This document shows, in pieces, positions 1 to 10,350 of a stretch of DNA of 64,000 nucleotides. Below the pieces are notes generated by a model. That model saw nothing but the letters and a program-made list of their open reading frames with translations. It was not told the origin of the DNA and searched no databases. The position numbers and the translations under genes were made by a program. The DNA is from Torreya grandis. Its lineage: Eukaryota > Streptophyta > Pinopsida > Cupressales > Taxaceae. Numbering within the stretch: position 1 is the stretch's first letter; every line of letters begins with the position of its first letter. Location: contig JARHVA010003634.1 in the NCBI GenBank assembly GCA_037957365.1, forward strand, positions 587,001-651,000, given 5' to 3'.

Positions 1-371
1 CTTTTTTTAAAACCATAGCCAATTATGATTAGATTGTTGAGATATAAGTTTTATCAATTTTTGAATAATGGCAAATAAGTTATAAAGGTATTTGTAAAAA
101 TATGTATATAGTTCATAATGAGGTATGATGTGTAAAAATTAATTAATAACTAAAAATTATATATATATATTGACCTCTACAAATGTATATATTTTTTTTT
201 AAAATAAAAAAATATGCCTAATAAAATGTGTCACCAAAGATGGAAAAGACTGATAAATTTATTCAAAATCATGTGAACATCTCCATGATAGGTTTTAGGC
301 TAGTTTTGTACCTCCCAAGCCTAATCCTAAACTTGTTTTGAAGGCAAAGCACAAAATTCAAAACACAGATA

Positions 372-592
372 CCTTGAAATGGTGTATGCCCTTTATATAA
401 GGGTGAATTTCATTTTTAAAGGGCATACAACCTTTACAAATGGAATGCCATTTGAAAAGTGTGTACTCCCTTTGCAAAGGGTGTATGCCCTTTGGAATCC
501 CATAAATTTTATTTAATGTAAATACCAATTTGGAAATACTTTCAAACAGGGTATACATGTTTTTTAAAGGGATAAAAACCCTTTATAGTTCA
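372..592. repeat. Cluster of short inverted motifs (AAAGGG..GTATGCCCTTT)
   Basis: About 220 bases contain several partial copies of a ~20-base motif built from GTGTATGCCCTTT and its reverse AAAGGGCATAC, sometimes facing each other so they can fold back. A diverged version of the cluster sits at the same place in the second block A copy (about 22590-22820). An open frame on the minus strand here (358-558) comes from this repetition and is not counted as a gene. Confidence 0.6.
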
Positions 593-849
593 TGAATTTT
601 AATTTTTTACATATATAACTCACTCATTTATTTATTTTTTACATACTTGGAGCTGGATTTTAGTGTTGACACTATAATTTCTATAAATTCTCCATTTAGA
701 TTGTTTCAATTACTATAAACTTTATAATTGGACTCATTTTGATAATTATAAATAATGGGGTTGAGTAATCTTTGCAAAATACAAATGAAAGAGATAAAAC
801 AATCAATAAATTAATATCAATAGAGAAAAATAAATAAAAATACAAGCAT

Positions 850-1370
850 ATAGTAGAAGATCCATAAGAGCTTCTTTACAAGATGAAGGTACTTATTCGA
901 CACTAGATAATATTTCATATGAATTTTACATGCCAAATTTAATGGAATTTAATTTAGATATGTCCTCAAATGAGATAGTAAAAATTAATTCATACTTATT
1001 GAATGATGAAATTTAAAATGTAGAACATGTAACTAATAAAATTGCATTGAATGATGAAACACATAGAAAAACAAAATATAATGAATAATCCATCCATAAT
1101 GAGGTTTTTGATAGTAATGATAATAAACATCACATAATCAACCCAATTCATATCTCTCTTAATGAAAAAGAATTCAATTCACCTGTAATGTCTAATGTTA
1201 ACAAACACTCTAATATATGTTATATGATTGTAGTTCTAACACCATCCAATTTAATAAAACATTTAGCTCTTAGACCCACACCTCCAAGGATAATGTGACA
1301 AATACCAAGTTATTTGATTAAAAAATATGAGAAAATAATAGAACCTATGGAAGGTAAAATTAGATTATAG
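850..1370 (+). pseudogene. Degenerate coding-like frame in repeat block A, family unknown
   Basis: One frame reads for about 170 codons with only a few stops, starting near SIRASLQDEGTYSTLDNISY and ending near KKYEKIIEPMEGK. The second block A copy (about 23100-23570) keeps recognisable parts of the same peptide (NISYEFYMPN, NDETHRK) with different breaks, which argues for a decayed protein rather than chance. In that copy the frame runs on past the end of block A (RRSLIHHVQCVWDYVFEKK). I recognise no family. A retroelement internal protein is the simplest guess because the block is dispersed. There is no catalytic motif to name. Confidence 0.35.
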
Positions 1371-1378
1371 ACTAATTA

Positions 1379-4034
1379 TGTGATTAGTTTTGAGTTAATT
1401 GTGGATGATTTTGGTAGATTATGTATACACGTAATATTGAGAAATTTATCACTTTATTGATAATTTCCTATAGGGTATTATCAACAAATAGATATCTTTG
1501 AGTGTATGTTTTAAAGTGTATACAATAAATAGGGTTGGATTAGTTCATGGTATAATATGAGATATGTTTACATAATTATCTATCATACAATCATTACTAT
1601 CAGTCTAACCTCCTCTACATCTAGTTATTCTAACATCCCTATATTTATTTGTATTGTCATGATTAATATAGTATATTTCATACTTTATGTTCATTTTAAT
1701 ATATCAAATAACCCAATATAATTTTGATTATGTCTTTTATCATTTTTTCTATATCATCTTGACTGATACCATACTATGTTAGCCATAATTTTCCAACTGT
1801 ATCAGCTTCACCAATATCGTAAGATTATATTTAAAATTTATTTTTGGATATTAGATGCATATATATAGGGTATATATTTAATTTATATAGAAATATAAAA
1901 TTCACACACTCTACTTGCACTCTTAATTATGTTCCTATGTACTAATTTGAAGAGTTAGAGGTTTAAGAGATTATGGTAAAGGTCTAGTCTTGTAGTGTCA
2001 TTTAAGCTCAATAAGAGAGGTATTTAGAGTTCATAAATAAGTATATGTAGGTATACATCTTATTTTTTGAGTTCTTCAACCAAAAAAATATCTTTCAAAT
2101 GTCCACTTGAGCTAATGGGAGAGATTAAAGTTTTGACAGGTCCTCCCAAAGGTAAGTATCTCTCCACATTCTCTTTTTGTTATTTATTTAGTAGAATAGA
2201 TTTTAGTGGTTGATTACTTGGTTTATATGTGTGTGAATCCTTGATTATCCTCTTCATTGTACTCAATTGGCTAGTATATCTATAAGGTTTTTTTAGGCTT
2301 GTCATTTATCACATTAGGTTGCATAATTTCCCAATTGGATAACTATTGCATCATACCTTATTTATAAATACCTACCCATCATATACTTTACTTGAATCTT
2401 ATCCATAATTTAATTTAGTTTCATGCTTACAATCATTTACATTACTTGATTTTTTACAATCACTTACCAATCATTGATCCCTAGTGAGACTTATAACCCA
2501 TGCCATAGGCTTAGGCTTTTTAACCTTTCCCTCCTAAAATTTTAGTGTAGATTACACTATACTAGGTATACAATTAATATAGGTCCTTACTTAGTCATCT
2601 AAGTATATGTATGATCTATTTTTATGATAGTATTTGAGTTAATATTCCATTGATACATTATGGTGAACATGACGTGAATATTATCCTACCTCTAGTTAGA
2701 TCATTTTCACATTTTTTATTTTAGTAACATATTCATAAACATCATATATTTTCAGCCCAATATTTATTTAGCCAAATACAATTTTTTTATTTTTAAAAAC
2801 TATATTCGCTGTCCTAATACAATTCCTAGTCATTTCAAAACTATATTAGCCAAACTAGTACAGTTTCTAGTCATTACAAACTACATTGACCAACTAATAT
2901 AGTTTTGTGTCTCCTTTCAGTTACAAAAACTAGTGAAATGCATTTAAGTATTACAATTTTTTTCACTGATGACATCATTATGGCTAGTACTATTTGAGTG
3001 TTTATTTCCTTATTTCATACTTTACATGCTAATTTTTTTTATTTCAATCTAAATAAATTGAAAAACTATATTTCTCACTTTTTATCTTTCAATCTGGAAC
3101 TATGTTCTAAGAGTTGGGAAACTCTTTGGAGATATCATTATAAGAAAAAATTTCATTAATTTTACCCAAGTTATGATGAGAGGGGTACTATCCCAATACT
3201 CAATCCATTAGAAAACATTACATAAATATTCTATCTTATAATACCACATAATTTATTAGATGTGCTTAAGGTTTTAATTTTAACCAATAATAATCCCCTC
3301 AATGATTTGATTTTCTAGTGCATTGGTAAGTTATTATCCTTTAGAATTTAATCTTAACATATCTCAGATCTTATGAATCAAACACACTTAGTTTAGTTAT
3401 ATCTACCATATATATATAAAAAAAATTATATTATTTGGATAATTTATTATATTTGATCTGATTATATTGATCATATTAATACCATTATGTGACTTTTTTT
3501 AACTAGATTAACTAATATTATATAGTTAAAAGTTTCCTTGTTGCTACATCGACCAGCTTGATATAGTTATTTTATGATTATACTATATCAACCATCATCA
3601 TATAAATTTATTAGTTCTTACTACCTTGACTATATTGATACAGTCCTTTCCTTCAGTGGCTTAATGTATAAATTTCTTACAAACCTTTATTAGCCAAAAT
3701 GACGTGTTATTTATTTACCATTTTTTTTATAATGGTATCAACCAAACCAATATAGTTAATTTTTATAGACTCAATGACCAATTGTATTGGCTTGCATGAT
3801 ACCATCTATTTCTTTTGAGTAACTTCTTTCCACATCTAGTTTTTTGGTTTTCTTCATTATGAGGTCTCCTCTTAAATTATTTCTTTTGTGCCTTAATATA
3901 TTAAGTTTGTATATAGGTTATTATTTCATTCCCACTTTTAATAACATTAATGAGAATTCCTAGGTATATGCAGGATAATGGGGGATTAAAGTGCCACTTA
4001 TTTTTTATAAAAATAATAGCAATTAAAGTTGGAA
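1379..4034. repeat. Dispersed repeat block B, copy 1 (possible long LTR)
   Basis: Matches 20659-21865. Both copies open with TGTGATTAGTTTTGAGTT and end with GAATTTTAGRGACA, so the shared block begins with TG and ends with CA as LTRs do. Copy 1 is about 1.45 kb longer because roughly 2020-3500 is absent from copy 2. The text is rich in short phrases such as GACCAACTTGATATAGT. No primer-binding site is seen just outside the CA end, so the LTR reading stays tentative. Confidence 0.65.
2800..2928. repeat. Short minisatellite, ~41-bp unit, three degenerate copies
   Basis: Three successive units read ACTATATT..., ACTATATTAGCCAAACTAG and CTACATTGACCAACTAAT, each followed by a CTAGTCATTNCAAA-like tail in the first two. 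It lies in the part of block B missing from the second copy. Confidence 0.5.
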
Positions 4035-4060
4035 AGAATTTTAGGGACATTTTTCAAAAT

Positions 4061-4922
4061 AATTGCTTTGATTGTTAGAAAATGCAACACTAGCTCAGGG
4101 AAGTATAAGGGTAAACTACCTTTCAAATGTTTCAATTATGGATAAATAGGAAATTTTGATTGGAATTTCCCTCATAAACATGAGAAGAAAGATGATGAAT
4201 ATCATGATAAAGGCCAAGATGATGGTAACAAGACATACAAGAAGAAAGGTTTTAGAAAGTATAATAATAAGAAGAGGTCCTTCAAGAACAAGAAGAGTGT
4301 TTACACCAAATAAGATTGTAGCTCATCAAATGAGAGTGAAGATAGTGATTAAGAATATTATCATGAAGATGATGTTCCTACTAAAGATTAATCATTATTC
4401 ACGGATAAAGAATGAAGTTACTCACATCATAAAGAGTCTACTTGGAGTGATTTAGAGGATGATGAAGACGAGGTGGACTGTGAGACTATTTTGATGAAAT
4501 CTCTTTAAGAACTGAAGATTGAGAAGAAGATCAATAAGAATATGAAATATAAGCTCAAGGACTATCAGAAATAATTCAATGTGTATGAGTTAAGATTGAA
4601 TAAAGACACCAAGGAACATGAAGAAATAATCAATCATCTGAGTTATCAATTGGAAATTCTATCTACAAGCCTAAAAGCTAAAGAAGATGAATGTTCAAAT
4701 AATGTTTCTTAAAATTAATCTTTGAAATATAAGATAGAAAATAAAAATATTAAGGGTAAGACATTTGTCATATTTGAAAAGAGCTCATGTGATCTAGATA
4801 ATATTTTAAGTGGTCAAAATCATGGTACTGATAGAACTGGTCCTAGATATGAAGAAGAATAAAAGATTATAACTCAAGACAAGATGAAGACTAATGTGAA
4901 CCATGGTAATCATACTTTGAAG
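4061..4922 (+). pseudogene. Copia Gag C-terminal module, copy 1 (forward)
   Basis: An 862-bp module encoding the C-terminal part of a plant Ty1/copia Gag. In the frame starting near 4094 it reads KGKLPFKCFNYG*IGNFDWN, a decayed CCHC zinc knuckle (C-F-N-Y-G for C-F-N-C-G, N for H). A Lys-rich tract follows (YKKKGFRKYNNKKRSF), then an acidic Ser/Asp stretch (SSSNESEDSD), then a Glu/Lys heptad-like coiled coil (IEKKINKNMKYKLKDY). The end, SSCDLDNILSGQNHGTDRTG, resembles the LD-IL--Q-SP-DKTGLGY tail common in such Gags. Several in-frame stops show it is dead. In life this part of Gag binds RNA and assembles the particle. It starts 26 bp after block B and is followed, after 21 bp, by a reversed copy. 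Confidence 0.75.
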
Positions 4923-4943
4923 ACAAATCATTGAAAATCATGG

Positions 4944-5804
4944 TTCAAAGTATGATTATCATGTTTCACATTATTCTTCATCTTGTCTTGAGTTATAATC
5001 TTTTATTCTTCTTCATATCTAGGACCAGTTCTATCACTAGCATGATTTTGACAACGTAAAATATTATCTAGATCACATGAGATATTTTAAAATATCACAA
5101 ATGTTTTACCCTTAATATTTGTATTTTCTGTCTTATATTTCAAAGATTCATTTTAAGAAACATTCTTTGAACATTCATATTCTTTAGCTTTTAGTCTTGT
5201 AGATAGAATTTCTAATTGATAACTGAGATGCTTGATTATGTCTTCATGTTCCTTGGTGTCTTCATTCAATCTTAACTCATACACATTGAATTGTTCCTCA
5301 TAGTCCTTGAGCTTATATTTCATCTTCTTATTGATCTTCTTCTCAATCTTTAGTTCTTCAAGAGCTTTCATCAAAATAGTCTCACATTCAAGCTCATCTT
5401 CATCATCCTCTAAATCACTCCAAGTAGATTCCTTATGATGTGAGTAACTTTATTCCTTAGCCATGAATAGGGATTCATCTTTAGTAGGACCATAATCTTC
5501 ATGATAATATTCTTAATCACTATCTTCACTCTCATCTGATGATCTACAATCTTCTTTGGTGTAAACACTCTTCTTGTTCTAGAAAGACCTCTTCTTGTTG
5601 TTATACTTTCTAAAACCTTTATTATTGTATGTCTTGTTACTATCACCTTAGCCTTCATCATGATATTCATCATCTTTCTTCTCATGTTTATGAGGGAGCT
5701 TCCAATCAAAATTTCCTATTTATCCAATATTGAAACATTTGAAAGGTAGTTTACCCTTATACTTCCCTGAGATAGTGTTGCATTTTATAGTAATCAAAGT
5801 AATT
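4944..5804 (-). pseudogene. Copia Gag C-terminal module, copy 2 (reversed)
   Basis: Reverse-complement copy of the 862-bp module, 861 bp long, with the same end points: TTCAAAGTATGATTATCATG at one end and a TAATCAAAGTAATT-like end at the other. On the minus strand it reads the degenerate knuckle KCFNIG*IGNFDW, the basic tract, YTKEDCRSSDESEDSD, and the coiled coil IEKKINKKMKYKLKDYEEQF (5153-5374). Copies 1 and 2 can pair over the full length with a 21-base loop. Stops and missense changes differ between copies, so all have drifted since amplification. Confidence 0.75.
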
Positions 5805-5828
5805 AGTTATAATATTTTATGATTTGTA

Positions 5829-6689
5829 TTCAAAGTATGATTATCATGGTTCACATTAGTCTTCATCTTGTCTTGAGTTATAATCTTTTATTCTTCTTCA
5901 TATCTAGGACCAATTTTATCACTACCATGATTTTGACCACTTAAAATATTATATAGATCAGATGAGCTCTTTTCAAATATCACAAATGTCTTACCCTTAA
6001 TATTTGTATTTTATAGCTTAGATTTTAAATATTCATTTTAAGAAAAATTCTTTGAACATTCATCTTCTTTAGCTTTTAGGCTTGTAGATAGAATTTCCAA
6101 TTGATAACTGAGATCCTTGATTATGTCTTCATGTTCCTTGGTGTCTTCATTCAATCTTAACTCATACACATTGAATTTTTCCTCATAGTCCTTGAGCTTA
6201 TATTTCATATTCTTATTGATCTTCTTCTCAATCTTTAGTTCTTCAAGAGCTTTCATCAAAATAGTCTCACAATCCACCTCATCTTCATCATCCTCTAAAT
6301 CACTCCAAGTAGACTCCTTATGATGTGAGTAACTTCATTCCTTAGCCATGAATAGGGATTCATCTTCAGTAGGACCATCATATTCATAATAATATTCTTA
6401 ATCACTATCTTCACTCTCATCTGATGAGCTACAATCTTCTTTGGTGTAAACACTCTTCTCGTTCTTGAAGGACCTCTTCTTGTTGTTATACTTTCTAAAA
6501 CCTTTCTTCTTTTATGTCTTGTTACCATCATCTTAGCCTTCATGATGATATTAATCATCTTTCTTCTCATGTTTATGAGGGAACTTCCAATCAAAATTTC
6601 TTATTTATCCATAATTGAAACATTTGAAAGGTAGTTTACCCTTATACTTCCCTGAGCTAGTGTTGAATTTTCTAATAATCAAAGCAATT
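5829..6689 (-). pseudogene. Copia Gag C-terminal module, copy 3 (reversed)
   Basis: Second reversed copy, also 861 bp, in tandem with copy 2 after a 24-base AT-rich spacer. It is the best preserved. The minus frame reads YTKEDCSSSDESEDSD, then DESLFMAKE (the usual ALFMA-type phrase), and continues through VDCETILMKALEELKIEKKI into an uninterrupted coiled coil ending ECSKNFS (6038-6277). The zinc knuckle has lost Cys and His ligands as in the others. No LTR, protease or polymerase sequence flanks it, so only this piece of the element was amplified. Confidence 0.75.
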
Positions 6690-7861
6690 AGTGTTTTCAC
6701 TAGGGGAATTTCATCCAAAATAAATGGTGTTTTTTGTTTAGATTAATTCCTAATGGTTGTTAAATAAATCAAGGTAGACCTGAATATTATATCAACAAGT
6801 AATTTTAGGATACATGCACAAATAACAAAAGTCTACCATTTTTATCTTGTAAGCTAAATAACATAACTCTATCATGTTTTTTCTAAATCAAATAAAATAA
6901 TATAAATGATACTATGGAAATTCAACCTACATTTTCATAATCTAAATATAGATTCATATGCCATAAATATCAAAGTACTATGTTACTTGAGCCAAATGGG
7001 TGCTCTAAAATAACGTATGGGCATCCATCATGCAAGGACCAATTTGAAAACATTTAATATGTATATCTATCCAAATATTAAACAATATTTATTAATAATA
7101 ATATCAAACCCAATCTTTAAAAATAAGATTAATATGCCTAACCTTACCTAGATGTAACCCTGACTAACATCAACCAAAACTTGCTTTCTCCACTCTTCGA
7201 ATAAACTAGTTTCTAATGAACTAGCTTCAATGAATTAGCTTGTACCAGTGGAGTAATGTAAAATTTGAAGTCTTAAGAAAGAGGTGGGAAAGTTTTTTTT
7301 TTTTTGTAGGGGGTTCAAACAAAACATCTTTATTCAAATCCCAAGTCAAATTTACACATGGTAGTTAGAACAAAGGTGTTTTGTTCTAACTATATTTAAA
7401 CAAAGGGGATTCATTTAAAACCCTCTTCATGTTATATGATTTCCCTTGGCTTGGCCTCAAATTTTGACTCACTTTTGTGCATTTTCCCTATTAATTATAA
7501 TTAACTCTAATTATAAAATATGAACTATTGAAATATGATCAAGGATGGTATATAAGATAAAATATAGTAAATACATAGATCTAAAAAAATTATAGAATTT
7601 GTAAATTGATATAAAAAATAAACTAAGGTTAGGGTTAGATAATTTTCCTTGTAATTTGATTTCTTTCAGACTATGTTAACTTTATATTAGTTATGACTGT
7701 ATTATAAATAATGCAAACATAAATACATCAGAAAATAGTGACTCATGGTTACGTGGAACAAGTTTATAAGAGTTAAATATGAGTGTGATGAATTTTTATT
7801 TTATATTACAAGTTTTATCTTCCAAAATATGTAATATACTTAAAAATCATGGTTTGTTCAA
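6690..7861. other. AT-rich spacer, no gene seen
   Basis: No reading frame of note and no recognisable TE domain. It contains a 13-base T run followed by GTAGGGGGTTCAAAC near 7295. It ends at the left terminus of the gypsy LTR. Confidence 0.5.
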
Positions 7862-10350
7862 TATATGCATGAAAATAGAACATGCTAAACTATGCACTCA
7901 ACTTCTCAAAGACTAGTTAAGATAACTAACATAATAAAAGATGATATGTAACCTAAATTAAATAGTATGAGGTGATACCCAAGGACAAATTAAAGGGAAT
8001 ATAGAATGCTCAAATTTTAAGGTAACTCACTTGGTGGGGAAGAATATAGAGGGTCCTATTAAAGGGGACTATGGTCCTAAATTATTCATTTAAGGCTTCA
8101 AGTTGGCTAAAGAGGAGATTAAAACTATGTGTGGATCAAAATAACTAAATCCTAAGATTATAATTCATTTAATTCTAAATTTCATTTATTAGAACAAGAG
8201 TTGACACTCTAAGAAATGGACTAAACTATAAGGATAAACAAGCTCAATGAGTGTCATCCAATATGAGAGAGATATTAATTGGTAATGAATAAGGGTATAG
8301 GTTGTTTTAAATATGTTGTAAGGTAAGTGATTATTGTTTTGAATTTATAAGTAAGGTAATTTATTTCACTCATCTTGGAAAGTATTTTATTTTTGAATTA
8401 TTTTTGGTCCTTGTACTTGTCTTGGAAGGCTTTGTTTGTGAATTATTTTTATACTTGTGCATTTCGTCATGGTTTCTAATATATAAATTGAAATTGAATT
8501 AATTATTGAAATTAAAGTATGAAAAATAATGAACTAGTAACTACTAAAATAAAATAGTGAGAGAGAGGTGACTCTTTTTGTCCTTTCTTTGTGTTTTTGG
8601 ATGCATGCGATATTGAAAAATGAAATCTAGCCTAACAAATGCAAGTGTTGATCTTTAACTTCTCTAGATTCAAACTAAATGATTTTTTTTAAACATATAT
8701 TTAGATTGTAGATGAATGAATCTATTATGAAAAATAAGGTTTTATCACATGTAATTAAATTAAAAATAAAACCTAGATCCTAAGCAATAATACTAGAAAT
8801 TATCTAGGAGATCTCTTTAGAAATTCAAGCTAGACTCAATTTTGGTATTTCTAGGTGGATGCACATTAGGTTTGAATGATTTATTTTGAATAAAATAAAT
8901 ATTTTAATTATGATTTTATAAATTAGTAATATAAAAAAAATACTAAAACAAAGAGAATCAAGATGAAAATAACTCCTATTGATTACCTACGTTTGACTAA
9001 GGTTTTCTACTTGTTAGTGTGTTTTTTTCTATGTGAATAAGAGTTTGTTTTGAAAATAAAAAATTATTGCGATTATGCCTGAAAGTGTTTGATCTATTTT
9101 TAGACATTCAACAAGGGTTTATATGTAAATTTGTTTTATGAAATGATATATTGAATGGATACAAATAGTAAATAAAGTTAATTTATGTTTTTATGTAGAG
9201 ATAGGAGAGAAAAAAATTATGTTTCCTATCAAAATTTTAATTTTCAAAATAAATATTTATATTATCGTAATAAAATATACTAATGTAATATAATCTACTA
9301 AATTAAATAAATAAATCTAAACTATAAACTCTCAACATGACATGATGTAGATCAATTGAAATCAAATATTTGTTGTAATAAAAGTTGTCTTCAGGTAGCT
9401 AGATCTTTGATTGCTCAATCACATTCCTTGGAACTCCCTATGAAAAGGATGAAAAAGGGATAAGGAAGGAAAGACTCAGTATTTAAAATAAGAGCACTTG
9501 AACAATGGTTGAGCTTATTAACATATGAAAAATACATGTTTACTGAGTCATATGAATTATCAATCTCATATACTATGTAGAATGACCACGAAAATAACCA
9601 AAAGAGGAGAAAAATCATTTCCAAAACTAAAATTAAGCAGGCCAGGGTTATGTAGAGCTTAAAAATAAGAAACTCCAATGCAAAATTCCAATCCAAAATC
9701 AAGTTAAAATTAGATTATTTATGGAAGCGCAAATGATCTTGCTTGAAAGAGTTTAACTAACTTGACTTGAGAATTAAACATGAGAGGGACTCAAAATGAT
9801 TAAAAATAGAAGAGGGAGTGAGTTGGGTCTAATTAGAGGCAAGATTATGATAAATAAATTAATAAGTGTGGAAAAATCATGGAAAATACATAAAAATGTG
9901 AGTTTTGAAAGTTAAAAAATAATATATGAATAAACGGTGATGAAACCACCACTATTTATAGCTAGCGATTATGTGACCATTACAAACCATGATGAGTTCA
10001 TCACTCTCTATTATAGGACTATCATAGATTATTAACAACCACCCTAAAAATTACAGGTTTATTAGTGATGATCTATAACCCCCACAATGGAAGTGTCATC
10101 AATGGGGTAGTTTTATAATACAAAGTGACAAAAGTATCATAGTTAATGGTGATTCTATCACAAATTAGGTAGTTCAAAGACTAAAGAAAAAGAGACTCAA
10201 AAGAAGCATTTTTAAAAGTTTTTCAAGATGAAGATGAGAAGAAAAAGAAGTAGAGAATGTCATAAAAAACTAAATTTGAACATGTGGAGATCACTCATCA
10301 TCATTAGATTTATCAAAAATATTATATTCTATAACTTTTTAGTGCATGCA
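7862..10350 (-). repeat. 3' LTR of the gypsy element
   Basis: Aligns over its whole length with 17182-19673 but is clearly more diverged from it than 40392-42920 is. Plus-strand ends are TATATGCAT and GTGCATGCA, decayed forms of the TGTATGCAC...GTGCATACA inverted termini seen in the other two copies. Outside its minus-strand start the sequence reads CGAGAGGCAATA, a weak candidate polypurine tract. Confidence 0.7.

Larger units (their letters stand above)
1..1372 (+). repeat. Dispersed repeat block A, copy 1 (left-truncated by the window)
   Basis: Aligns by eye with 22226-23572 in the same orientation: both open with a T-run followed by ATAGCCAATTATGA and both end near CCTATGGAAGGTAAAATT. Between these lie the same order of landmarks: a microsatellite-prone stretch, a cluster of AAAGGG/GCCCTTT motifs, and a degenerate reading frame. 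The copies differ by many substitutions and small indels, so the duplication is old. Directly to its right is block B, whereas in the other copy B lies to its left. No TE family is recognised from the sequence alone. Confidence 0.8.

Noticed and set aside
4156..4455. 99-codon Met/Ile/Lys-rich frames over the three Gag modules (also 5410-5709 and 6295-6594)
   Set aside because: They are shifted by one frame from the Gag reading that shows the zinc knuckle, acidic tract and coiled coil; their shared sequence follows from the DNA copies.
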